Shown: positions 14,508-21,758 of the stretch, piece by piece
Position numbering within the stretch: the first letter of the stretch is position 1
Layout: every line of letters begins with the position of its first letter
Assembly: GCA_027487735.1 (NCBI GenBank)
Contig: JAIYDA010000098.1
Coordinates: 1 to 35,508, forward strand
Length of the DNA: 35,508 nt
Direction: 5' to 3'
Origin: Planctomycetaceae bacterium
GTDB lineage: Bacteria; Planctomycetota; Phycisphaerae; Phycisphaerales; UBA1924
Position numbers and translations under genes: made by a program
The notes under the pieces: model-generated
What the model was told of the DNA's origin: nothing
The model's database searches: none
The model's input: only the letters and a program-made list of their open reading frames with translations

Positions 14508-16028
14508 TTACCTCCCGCCCTCCACCAGCTCGCACAGCAGCCGCACGCCCCACCCCGTGGGCCCATCAACAAACATCCCCGCGTTCTTCTCCGCCACGTG
14601 CACGCCCGCGATGTCCAGGTGGCACCACGGCACGCCCGCCTTCACAAAGTAGCTGAGGAACGCCGCCCCCTGCCCCGCGTGCGCCTTGCGGTTGGGGTTG
14701 CTGTTCACGATGTCCGCCACCGGGCTCTTCATCATCTCGCGATATTCCTGGTGCATGGGCAAGCGCCACACGCGCTCACCGCTCACCGCCGAGGCCTTCT
14801 CGATGCGGGCCCGCAGCCCATCATCATCGCAGAACATGCCGCAGTAGGTGCTGCCCAGCGCCGTAATCACGCCCCCCGTCAGCGTCGCAAGGTCGATGAT
14901 GCACGCCGGGTTGTCCTTCTCGCACGCGATGCACAGCGCATCCGCCAGCACCAGCCGCCCCTCCGCATCGGTGTTGGTCACCTCCACCGTCACCCCGTTG
15001 CGATACGTCAGCACGTCATCCGGGCGATACGCCTCGTCGCTCAGGCTGTTCTCCGCCGCCGCGAGATACGCAATCACCCGCGTCTTGGGCTTGAGCGTCC
15101 CCGCGATCACCTGCATCGCCCCCAGCACCGCGCACCCGCCGTCCTTGTCCCGCTTCATCCCCACCATCCCGTTGTTCACCTTCAGGCTTAGGCCCCCCGT
15201 GTCATACGTCATCGTCTTGCCAATCAGCACGATGGGCTTGCCTTTCGCCCCGGCGGGGTTGTACTCCAGCCGAATGAGGCAAGGCTTGTTCTCGCTCGCT
15301 TTGCCCACGTTGATGAGCCCCTCGCACTTCTCCTTCTCCAGTTGCTCGCCCTCGATCACCGTCACCTTCAGCCCAAACTTCCGCGCCACCTTCTTTGCCT
15401 CACTCGCCATGTACGCGGGCGTCGCGATGTTGGGCGGCGTCTGGCTCAGCGTGCGACAGAGGTTCGCACCCTCCGCCAGCGCAAGCCCGCGCTCAAACCC
15501 CGCACGCAGCTCGGGCGTGGGCCCATCGCTGCTCACGACGCACACGCTCAGCCCCGTGCGCTTGGGGCTGGGCGTTGCACTCCCGCGAAACGCGTCGCAG
15601 TTCCAGCTCAACAGGCCCAGCGCCTCCCCCGCTGCGCTCGCCGTCGCGTGCTCATCCACCTTGCTTCCTGCCTCCGCGAGTTTCGCAAGCCCGCCCAGGT
15701 CCATCGCCACGCTGGGCACCTTCAGCGCAGCCAGCTTGCGACCCAGCCCAGCGATCGCCCCCCGCACCGCGTTCGCGTCCACCTTGCTGCCCTCCCCCAC
15801 GCCCACCAGCAGCACGCGCTGCCGCGCCCCAGCCTTGCCGCTCCCATCCACAAACGCCTCCGCCACTGCCCCCACCTCGCCCGTCGCCTCGCTGCGCTTG
15901 GCAAGCTGCGCCAGCACCCCCGCCTTGTCCAAAGCCAGCGCGCCCTTGTCCGGCGCGCCGCCCTTCACATGAAACACCGCGAGCGCGGCTGCCGAGTCGT
16001 TCGTGACGAGTTTGAGAGAGTCGAACAT
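14508..16028 (-). CDS. pepA: Leucyl aminopeptidase (M17, cytosol aminopeptidase)
   Basis: The 506-residue product is full length for the family. All metal and catalytic positions of PepA are visible in the C-terminal domain: K271 (GK), D276 (YDTGG), K283, D294 (MKRDK), D354 and E356 with R358 (NTDAEGR). The variable N-terminal domain (1-180) is present. The enzyme releases N-terminal amino acids in the cytoplasm with two divalent metals; some homologues also bind DNA at recombination sites. The open frame runs to 16217, but the ATG at 16028 starts the conserved region; the upstream frame includes the terminase remnant and is non-coding. The ribosome binding site is weak. The Nudix gene follows. 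Confidence 0.93.
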   Translation of the reverse strand: MFDSLKLVTNDSAAALAVFHVKGGAPDKGALALDKAGVLAQLAKRSEATGEVGAVAEAFVDGSGKAGARQRVLLVGVGEGSKVDANAVRGAIAGLGRKLAALKVPSVAMDLGGLAKLAEAGSKVDEHATASAAGEALGLLSWNCDAFRGSATPSPKRTGLSVCVVSSDGPTPELRAGFERGLALAEGANLCRTLSQTPPNIATPAYMASEAKKVARKFGLKVTVIEGEQLEKEKCEGLINVGKASENKPCLIRLEYNPAGAKGKPIVLIGKTMTYDTGGLSLKVNNGMVGMKRDKDGGCAVLGAMQVIAGTLKPKTRVIAYLAAAENSLSDEAYRPDDVLTYRNGVTVEVTNTDAEGRLVLADALCIACEKDNPACIIDLATLTGGVITALGSTYCGMFCDDDGLRARIEKASAVSGERVWRLPMHQEYREMMKSPVADIVNSNPNRKAHAGQGAAFLSYFVKAGVPWCHLDIAGVHVAEKNAGMFVDGPTGWGVRLLCELVEGGR

Positions 16029-16177
16029 AGTGCCGCAGGATAGCGAGCCTTTCAAGAACTGGTGGGACAGGCGTCTGACCTGTCCTCTCCGCGCACGGAC
16101 TCCTCGCCAATCACCCATCCCCAGCGCGGCCTCCCTTCCCTTCCCCATGACTGCCGTTGCCCAATCCCTCCCTCCCT

Positions 16178-16262
16178 CAATAGCCCCGCATCCCCGCCCC
16201 CTGAATTCCAAGCCCATTCACCAGATACCGCAGCGCATCGACCGGCGACAGTGCATCCGCTG
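16178..16262 (-). pseudogene. Detached copy of the terminase 3' end (about 23-27 codons)
   Basis: Read on the minus strand, this stretch encodes VDALRYLVNGL, four changed residues, then GAGMRGY and a stop (TGA at 16178-16180). The intact terminase gene ends VDALRYLVNGL-ERK-GAGMRGY-stop at 17856-17925. At DNA level, two blocks are shared with no gap between copies: AATAGCCCC...CCGCCCC, 22 bases from 16179 versus 17859, and a ~25-base block around 16216-16240 versus 17894-17918. Upstream of the VDAL codons the similarity fades. No start codon belongs to it. It is a displaced or duplicated end of the terminase reading frame. Confidence 0.75.
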
Positions 16263-16296
16263 AGAGAAATCGACCATGCTGTTCTAGGAGCTGCGG
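16251..16296 (+). repeat. Left copy of an imperfect direct repeat flanking the inserted gene
   Basis: GAGAGAAATCGACCATG..GTTCTAGGAG aligns with GAGAGAAACCGACGATG..GTTCCAGGAG at about 17765-17806, roughly 28 matches over 36 bases without gaps. Together with the terminase-end copies it forms nested flanks around the gene at 16464-17720. The rest of 16297-16463 contains a GGGGTGG...CCACCCC inverted pair (about 16336-16377) and no recognised gene. Confidence 0.45.
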
Positions 16297-16463
16297 CATC
16301 TGAGCTGTTCCATTCTGCTGAGCACGCAGGTCATGGGGTGGGCTCTAGAATGATGGCCTGAGGGTTGATGCCACCCCGCCAACTGAGGAAGCCCGCTACC
16401 GTTTTCTTCTTGCTTCATGAGGCACGCTGGGTGCCTGTCAAGCGAGGTTCGGAGATCCATGCA

Positions 16464-17720
16464 ATGACTGATCGATACCTTCGCAATCTTCTCGTGATTT
16501 GCTTTGCACTCGCGACGACCACCGCACAGGCACAGCCATTGTCGAGTGCATTCACATATCGCGGCGAGTTGAGTGAGGCTGGGCAACCTTCGAGCGGTGC
16601 GTACGACTTTCGTTTTCGCGTGCTTGATGGTCAAGATTCCGATACACAAGTCGGCCCCACGCTTTGCGTAGAGGACGTTTCAATATCGGAGGGGCGTTTT
16701 GCGACCACACTCGACTTCGGCGACGTCTTTCGTGGCCAGCGACGCTACCTCGAGATTTCCGTTCGCACCGGTGGAGTCGGCTCTTGTGCGAACGACGCGG
16801 GATTCACAACGCTGCTTCCGCGTCAAGAGCTCGGTGCGACGCCGTATGCAATCTATGCGATCGCAGCCGGCGAAGCTAGTTCGCTAGGCGGTCAGCCTCG
16901 TGGCTTCTTTCAGGACGCCTCGAACATGACGACGGGCACACTGCCCGACGAGCGGTTGAGCGGCAACATCGTCAGGTCTGACTCTGCTCCAGTTTTTCGT
17001 ACCGGGGCCGTTGTCGGAGATCAGGGGCTGACCTTGCTGCGTGCTGGGTTTCCGACTGCGCGACTCACACTTGTAGACAATGTACCCACGCTCCTGAGTG
17101 ACGCTCTCGGCCCTATTCCAGAGCAGGGACTCGCTCTTGCGACAGCAGCGGCTCCGAATGCTCTCTTTGTTCAAGCCAACGGTGATGTCGGGATTGGGAC
17201 GTCCATTCCGAGCGCGCTGCTTCATGTGGCTGGCGATGCTCGCGTTGACGGTAGTCTGACAATCAATGGCAGCCTGACGCTCACGGCGCCCATTGAAAAA
17301 TCGTTCTTGATTCCTGCGTGTGCTTTCCAGCCAGCAAACAGCACCCAGACCTTCACGTTAGGGAACAGGCTCAGGCCAACCGGTCCTGTGGGCTTTGCCA
17401 CTTTCTATGCACCTGTAATGCTGCCGGAAGGGGCACAGATAATCGAGCTCGCCGCTGCGGGCGTCAATACCAGTGCTGCCGTCCTCTCCCTTAATCTTAT
17501 GCGCCAGGAGTTTGGAGCTACTCTGCTAGACGACGTTGCGACAGTTCGCCTCAACGGCTCGACGCCTGGCGTGCAAACATCAACACAATCCGTATCGCAA
17601 GCGGTGCTGCCAAACACAGCCTATGTGTTGGAGGCACGCATGCAGGCATTCGCATCTGGAAGCAGCTCGACCCAGGAACTCTTGTCAGTTCGCATTCGCT
17701 ATACGACTGTCTCTCCCTGA
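16464..17720 (+). CDS. Secreted beta-rich protein of atypical composition (tail-fibre/coiled-repeat style)
   Basis: The 418-residue product begins with a signal peptide ('MTDRYLRNLLVICFALATTTAQAQ'). Residues 30-140 hold a beta-sandwich pattern, 'SAFTYRGELSEAGQPSSGAYDFRFRVLDG', with disulfide-capable Cys and 'RYLEISVRTGG...LLPRQELGATPYAIYA'. This is a domain I recall as common in planctomycetal and myxobacterial secreted proteins. The middle has 'GDVGIGTSIPSALLHVAGDARVDGSLTINGSLTL', the repeat style of phage tail-fibre stalks before intramolecular chaperones. The gene is visibly less GC-rich and uses different codons from its neighbours, and it is bracketed by copies of the terminase 3' end, which suggests acquisition. 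The open frame starts at 16365, but the ATG at 16464 opens the signal peptide. Function unknown; probably surface-exposed. Confidence 0.75.
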   Translation: MTDRYLRNLLVICFALATTTAQAQPLSSAFTYRGELSEAGQPSSGAYDFRFRVLDGQDSDTQVGPTLCVEDVSISEGRFATTLDFGDVFRGQRRYLEISVRTGGVGSCANDAGFTTLLPRQELGATPYAIYAIAAGEASSLGGQPRGFFQDASNMTTGTLPDERLSGNIVRSDSAPVFRTGAVVGDQGLTLLRAGFPTARLTLVDNVPTLLSDALGPIPEQGLALATAAAPNALFVQANGDVGIGTSIPSALLHVAGDARVDGSLTINGSLTLTAPIEKSFLIPACAFQPANSTQTFTLGNRLRPTGPVGFATFYAPVMLPEGAQIIELAAAGVNTSAAVLSLNLMRQEFGATLLDDVATVRLNGSTPGVQTSTQSVSQAVLPNTAYVLEARMQAFASGSSSTQELLSVRIRYTTVSP

Positions 17721-17764
17721 TCTCGCACTTATCTGCTTGGCCTTGACACAACCCGCGTAGTTGT

Positions 17765-17806
17765 GCAGCTGCGGAGAGAAACCGACGATGAAGTTCCAGG
17801 AGTTCC
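17765..17806 (+). repeat. Right copy of the imperfect direct repeat
   Basis: Partner of the repeat at 16251-16296. It lies 45 bp after the stop of the atypical gene. Just before it, CACAAC...GTTGTG (about 17752-17771 region) forms a short inverted repeat. Between here and the terminase stop (17807-17855) nothing is recognised. Confidence 0.45.
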
Positions 17807-17855
17807 CCACCTGCACCGTTACAGACTAGCGATCGAACAGCCAGTTGAATAGGTG

Positions 17856-19625
17856 CTAATAGCCCCGCATCCCCGCCCCCTTCCGCTCCAGCCCATTCAC
17901 CAGATACCGCAGCGCATCCACCGCGTGGTCGTTCCCGTCCTTCAGCGCAACGTGCCGCTCGCTCCCCTCGCCATAGCGATACCGCTGCACGCTCGTGAGC
18001 AAGTGCGTACACCGCGCGTGAATGAACAACCTCGGCGCACTCCCGCTATCCGCGGGCAGCAGCCGCGCCCGCAGCAGGTTCAGCCCATCCTCAATGCTCC
18101 GCCGGGGCGTCTTCACCACCAGCCCCGCCTCGCGCAGCATCGCGATCGCGCTCTTGCCCGTCTGGTCGTTGGTCGCGTGCCCCGCCGGGTCCACGCCAAT
18201 CCACTCGCAGCGGGGCCAGGGCCCAAGCCCGCCATGCTCGCCCCCTGAGATCGCGCGAATGTGCTCCCCCAGCACCAGCCGCTCGCGCACCCACTCATCC
18301 ACGATGTACAGCACATCACCCCCGCCCGCATGCTCCTCCGCCCGCGCCACCACCACGCCCACCAGCACCACCGTCGGCGCGCGAAACCCAAAGTCCATGC
18401 CATACACCCACCGCCTGCTCGCCTCGCCCTCCGCCCAAGGCTCGCCCTGCACCACGTGCGTGCCAAAGTCAAACTCCTCCAGCACCAGCCCCTCGCGCCG
18501 CGGCCTGTCGCACAGCATCTCGCTCTTCCACGTCCGCAGCGCAACCCGCCGCTTCATGCTGATCGCATCGTCGATCGTCACGTGCCCGCACGCCTCCTCG
18601 CGCTTCGCGCTCCCCCCGCACTCGGGCAGCAAGGGGCAGTCCCCCGCTTCGCTCGTGCACGCGTGTGCCTCATCACACTTCTCCAAGCTCTGCACGATGC
18701 CCCAGCGAAACAAGGTCCGCGTGCCGCGCTGGCACTCTTCCACCACGCGCTCCATCACACCCCCCACGTTGTGCATCGTGCTCAGGCACTCCACGCTCGC
18801 CCGCACGATGAACCGCCCGCACCGCTTGCTCCGCGTCACGAGCTGCGCCGCCTCCCACACCTCGCTCTTGAACAAGTCCACCTCGTCGCACCGCAGCCGC
18901 TGCACGCGCGTGCCGCGCACGCTCTTCTCGCTCTGCGCCAGCAGCTCAACCCGCGCCCCGTTGCGCATCACGATGCTCTTCTCGCCCACCCTCGCCACCA
19001 TGCCCGCAGGCCCCGTGCCATCCGCACGAGGCGACAGCAGCGCCCGCAGGCACGCGTGCATGCGCTTGCTCTGCTCCATGCTGCCACCCAAGATGCGCAC
19101 CTCAATCCCCGGGCGAAACACAAGGTCCAGCACCGTCGCCACCGCACCAAGAAACGTCTTGCCCCCGCCCCGGTGCGCCCACACCACGCAGTCAATCGAC
19201 CCTTGCTTCGCCTGCGCATGGACCTCGGGCGAAGCTGCTTGACGGCCATCGCCCGCCTCATCCACCTCGCTCACCCCCGCCAAAAATGCGTGCGACACAT
19301 ACTCCAGAGGCCCGCCCGGCGCAAGCCGCACGCCCAGATGCGCAAGCACCCACGCGCCCACCTCCTCGCGCGTTCGCGGCGGCTCGTGCCACGCCTCGTC
19401 CTCCACCACTGGCGCGAGCAACCCCGCACGCGCGAGCGGCTTGCTCGCAGCCTTCTTCGCCTTCTTCTTGGCCTTCTTCTTCGCTGGCTTTGCGCCAGCC
19501 TTCTTCCGGCTTGCCCGCCTCTTCGCCGTCGGCGCAGCAGATTCATCACGCGCTTGCGGCTCGCCTTCGACCATGCCGTCAACTGCGCCGCCAACCACGC
19601 CCTCGCTCGTGTCACGCTCACGCAT
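17856..19625 (-). CDS. Phage terminase large subunit (TerL) with basic N-terminal tail
   Basis: The 589-residue product appears complete. In the ATPase domain, Walker A is AHRGGGKT (150-157), Walker B is RCDEVD (D247, E248), and STMHNVGG at 282-289 suits the coupling motif. A Cys cluster (C317, C323, C330, C336, C346, C372) suggests a metal-binding insert. The RNase-H-like nuclease domain has acidic residues D411 (GMDFGF), D479 (GVDPAG) and D566/D570 (NDHAVDALRY). TerL pumps and cuts DNA during phage or gene-transfer-agent packaging. Residues ~35-62 form an unusual Lys/Ala-rich, histone-H1-like tail. ATG 19625 has GGGGAG at 6 nt and overlaps the acetyltransferase stop by 8 bp; the frame is open to 19751. 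No capsid or portal genes are nearby. Confidence 0.88.
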   Translation of the reverse strand: MRERDTSEGVVGGAVDGMVEGEPQARDESAAPTAKRRASRKKAGAKPAKKKAKKKAKKAASKPLARAGLLAPVVEDEAWHEPPRTREEVGAWVLAHLGVRLAPGGPLEYVSHAFLAGVSEVDEAGDGRQAASPEVHAQAKQGSIDCVVWAHRGGGKTFLGAVATVLDLVFRPGIEVRILGGSMEQSKRMHACLRALLSPRADGTGPAGMVARVGEKSIVMRNGARVELLAQSEKSVRGTRVQRLRCDEVDLFKSEVWEAAQLVTRSKRCGRFIVRASVECLSTMHNVGGVMERVVEECQRGTRTLFRWGIVQSLEKCDEAHACTSEAGDCPLLPECGGSAKREEACGHVTIDDAISMKRRVALRTWKSEMLCDRPRREGLVLEEFDFGTHVVQGEPWAEGEASRRWVYGMDFGFRAPTVVLVGVVVARAEEHAGGGDVLYIVDEWVRERLVLGEHIRAISGGEHGGLGPWPRCEWIGVDPAGHATNDQTGKSAIAMLREAGLVVKTPRRSIEDGLNLLRARLLPADSGSAPRLFIHARCTHLLTSVQRYRYGEGSERHVALKDGNDHAVDALRYLVNGLERKGAGMRGY

Positions 19626-20358
19626 CGCTCGCTCCCCTTTCTGCATCGCCCCCGCCCGACACGTACACCCGCACGCCCCCGCACACATGCCCCGCCGCCA
19701 GCATGCCCAGTTGCACGAGCAAGGCATCATCCTGCCCTGCCCGCTGCGCATGCCGCGCTGTTGACTTGCTCGCCCGCGCCCACGCCAGCACCGCGCGCCG
19801 CAGCCCCTCGCGCTGGCAGGGCCCGCTGCTCAGCATCGCGCTCGCCGCGCGCGTATCGCACAGCCTCCACGCCGGCATGCCCTCGCGCGCTAGGGCCTCG
19901 CGCAGCCGCGCATCGCGCCCTGCCCGTACGCTCACCTCGCGCATCCCAGCTCGCGCAAAGAACGGACTCGCGTGCCCCATCGCCGCCAGCGCTTCGGTGC
20001 GAGGCGAAAGGGGCGATTGCAAATAGCTCCGCACCAGCGCGGTCGCGACGCCGCACCCACGAAATCGCGGCTCGACGATCACGCGCGCGATCGTGCGCAC
20101 GTTCGTGTTCAGCCATCGCGCCCGGCACGCCTTGCCGCGCGGCGCATCGGGCCATGCCGCGTCGCGCCACGCGCCATTGAGCACCGGGAACGCGACCCAC
20201 ATCGCCCCCGCAGCGAACCCATCACACGTCGCGAGCCACACACCCGCAAGGCAGCGCACGTGCCCGGTGCGATAGTGCATCGCAAGAAAGCTCGGCAGCC
20301 GCGCATCGCGCGGGCTCACGCGCTCGATGGTGGTGGAGGGCGCGCCAGCAAGCCGCAT
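19618..20358 (-). CDS. GNAT-family acetyltransferase of the terminase module
   Basis: The 246-residue product has the GNAT acetyl-CoA motif A: a strand 'RTIARVIVEPRFRGCGVATALVRSYL', where R98-x-R-G-C-G-V-A forms the pyrophosphate loop, followed by a helix. The preceding part ('HYRTGHVRCLAGVWLATCDGFAAGAMWVAFPVLNGAWRD') gives the usual N-terminal strands, and 'AAMGHASPFFARAGMREV' is the typical motif-B strand-helix. Start ATG 20358 has GGGAGG at 6 nt, an excellent ribosome binding site. It overlaps the upstream ABC ATPase frame by 137 bp and ends 8 bp inside the terminase gene. I recall paired ABC ATPase and GNAT genes close to terminases in phages; the substrate is unknown. Confidence 0.75.
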   Translation of the reverse strand: MRLAGAPSTTIERVSPRDARLPSFLAMHYRTGHVRCLAGVWLATCDGFAAGAMWVAFPVLNGAWRDAAWPDAPRGKACRARWLNTNVRTIARVIVEPRFRGCGVATALVRSYLQSPLSPRTEALAAMGHASPFFARAGMREVSVRAGRDARLREALAREGMPAWRLCDTRAASAMLSSGPCQREGLRRAVLAWARASKSTARHAQRAGQDDALLVQLGMLAAGHVCGGVRVYVSGGGDAERGASDA

Positions 20359-21046
20359 CACGCCCCTCCCGTCGCAGTTGCCGCGTGCTGCGGGGCGCAG
20401 TGCCCGGGCAGAGCCACCCCGCCACCTCCTCGCGCGCGCTGGCAGACAGCAGCACGAGGTTGTGCCGCGCAATCGCGCGGCGAAGTCCGGTGCAGAGCCC
20501 GCGCGCTGTGACCGCATCGAGCGCGCTCGCGAGTTCGTCGACCACCAGCACCACAGGCTCGCGCGCTGCGGAGCACGCGCTGCGCGCCAGCGCCTGCGCG
20601 AGCACCGCCCGGGCCCGCTCCCCCTCGCTCAGCTCGCGGAGGCTGCGCCCGAGCAGCAGCGCATCTGCCAGCCCCGCTGCGCCGAGCATGGGCAGCGCAA
20701 GCTCCAGCTCTCCGGGCACGCAGTCCATGAGCGAGCACGCCGCGGGCGTTTCCCCCTCGCCCGCGACGATCACGCTGCGCCCGTGCTCGCGCAGCAGCAT
20801 GACGCACTGCCGCAGCAGCGTGCTCTTGCCGCATCCGCTCGCGCCGCCCAGATGCACCAGCGAGCCCGCCACCGCGAGGCTGTCGCACACGCGCCGCACC
20901 CGCTGCGTGCGATATCGCGATGCGCCACGGATGCCCAGCCCAAAAGTCGCGGCCGCTTGCAGCAGGCGGGGCGACACCGCGCAACTCGTCTGCAGCACCC
21001 GCACCAGCTTCGGGCGAGGCGTGCGTGCCTGCGATGCGTTCTTCAT
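20222..21046 (-). CDS. Soluble ABC-type ATPase of the terminase module (3' end possibly frameshifted)
   Basis: The 274-residue frame has Walker A GASGCGKST (68-76), the signature LSEGE (139-143, in place of LSGGQ) and Walker B VVLVVDE (165-171). The H-loop His is missing: the expected strand reads 'NLVLLSASARE'. The N-terminal block 'SCAVSPRLLQAAATFGLG' resembles the lead-in of phage ABC ATPases that pair with GNAT proteins. No membrane partner is nearby, so this is not a transporter as far as the sequence shows. It starts with a 4-bp ATGA overlap with the HTH gene. Beyond residue ~230 the sequence becomes Arg/Ala/His/Cys-rich and overlaps the acetyltransferase gene. A neighbouring frame would instead stop at a TGATG junction exactly on the acetyltransferase start, so a frameshift near 20390-20430 is possible. 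Confidence 0.75.
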   Translation of the reverse strand: MKNASQARTPRPKLVRVLQTSCAVSPRLLQAAATFGLGIRGASRYRTQRVRRVCDSLAVAGSLVHLGGASGCGKSTLLRQCVMLLREHGRSVIVAGEGETPAACSLMDCVPGELELALPMLGAAGLADALLLGRSLRELSEGERARAVLAQALARSACSAAREPVVLVVDELASALDAVTARGLCTGLRRAIARHNLVLLSASAREEVAGWLCPGTAPRSTRQLRREGRDAACWRALHHHRAREPARCAAAELSCDALSHRARALPCGCVARDV

Positions 21047-21621
21047 GCCGCACCCCCGCGCAGGGCTGCGCGCGGCTTCGTGCTTGCGCGCCGCTGGGCA
21101 TCGGCGATAGCGCGGATCGCGGCGCTGTGCATGCGAATGGAGTAGACGCTCACGCCCAGCAGCACCGACGCGGCCCGCATCGAGAGCCCGTGCAGATACA
21201 CCGCCTCGCCCACGCGCAGCCGCGTGGGGTTCCAGGTTGGGCCTTGCAGCACCACGATCGCAAACTCGGGGCGCAGCATGCGGCGCGACAGCCTTCGCAC
21301 CTCGCGCCGCACGCTGCGCTCGCAGCGCCCCTGCATCTGCGCCACCTCGCGGATGGTCCGCTTGTCGGCGTAGAGGCTCTTCATGAGCAGGGCCTGGGCG
21401 GCGGGCAAGTGCTCGCAGCGCATGAGCAGTGTCTCGGCGACTTCGCGCTGCCTCGTGCGGCGGTGGTCAAAGCCTGCGGGCACGTCGAGCCCCAGGCGAA
21501 TCGTGGTGCCTTGCCGCGCGAGGCTGGAGGCCAGGCGCGCCGCGTCGGCGAGGGCTTCAGGCTGTGCAGAGTGGTCGAGGGGCGATTTACAGGCAAGAAG
21601 ATCGTTGTTATAAGACATCAT
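21043..21621 (-). CDS. Sigma-factor-like protein with two helix-turn-helix segments
   Basis: The 192-residue product has one HTH at about residues 88-111 ('RTIREVAQMQGRCERSVRREVRRL') and a second at about 144-170 ('GLSMRAASVLLGVSVYSIRMHSAAIRAI'). The latter resembles region 4 of sigma-70 family factors. Between them is 'PEFAIVVLQGPTWNPTRLRVGEAVYLHGLS'. This two-HTH arrangement matches a small planctomycetal family I recall near phage-like loci, probably a late-gene-type transcription regulator. ATG 21621 has GGAG 10 nt upstream. It is the first gene of the minus-strand operon and diverges from the S24 repressor, as a lysis-module activator would. A second ATG follows directly. Confidence 0.7.
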   Translation of the reverse strand: MMSYNNDLLACKSPLDHSAQPEALADAARLASSLARQGTTIRLGLDVPAGFDHRRTRQREVAETLLMRCEHLPAAQALLMKSLYADKRTIREVAQMQGRCERSVRREVRRLSRRMLRPEFAIVVLQGPTWNPTRLRVGEAVYLHGLSMRAASVLLGVSVYSIRMHSAAIRAIADAQRRASTKPRAALRGGAA

Positions 21622-21655
21622 GGCAGCAAACTCCTTCCAAAAACCAAACGTTCAC

Positions 21656-21684
21656 TTGACGAGCGACACTTTCTTTCGTATGTT
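21656..21684 (+). promoter_or_regulatory. Promoter for the S24 repressor gene
   Basis: TTGACG (21656-21661), a 17-nt spacer and TATGTT (21679-21684) form a good sigma-70-type promoter, about 75 bp upstream of the repressor start. A weaker opposing candidate for the minus operon overlaps it (TTGCAT, read leftward, at 21704-21709; TAGAAC at 21682-21687; 16-nt spacer). Confidence 0.55.
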
Positions 21685-21697
21685 CTACACCATCGTG

Positions 21698-21719
21698 AAC
21701 AAAATGCAAGGTGTTTGTT
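21698..21719. promoter_or_regulatory. Candidate operator AACAAA-10-TTTGTT
   Basis: A perfect 6+6-bp inverted repeat lies downstream of the rightward promoter and over the presumed leftward -35. A second inverted pair, GTTCAC (21650-21655) and GTGAAC (21695-21700), flanks the promoter. These are the natural candidates for binding by the adjacent dimeric repressor. The region is clearly AT-richer than its surroundings. Confidence 0.4.
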
Positions 21720-21758
21720 TGGTATGTCCGACTTTTTGCGCACAAACGAGGAGATCGC

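Noticed and set aside
16029-16217. N-terminal extension of leucyl aminopeptidase
   Set aside because: The extension runs through the terminase remnant in another frame; the M17 protein begins at 16028.
17745-17775. Integron attC-like site after the atypical gene (CACAAC...GTTGTG)
   Set aside because: The inverted repeat is short, lacks the recognisable paired core sites of attC, and no integron integrase is in the window.
20222-21046. ABC transporter
   Set aside because: No membrane-spanning partner or binding protein is present; the gene is embedded in a terminase operon, so it was described as a soluble ATPase.
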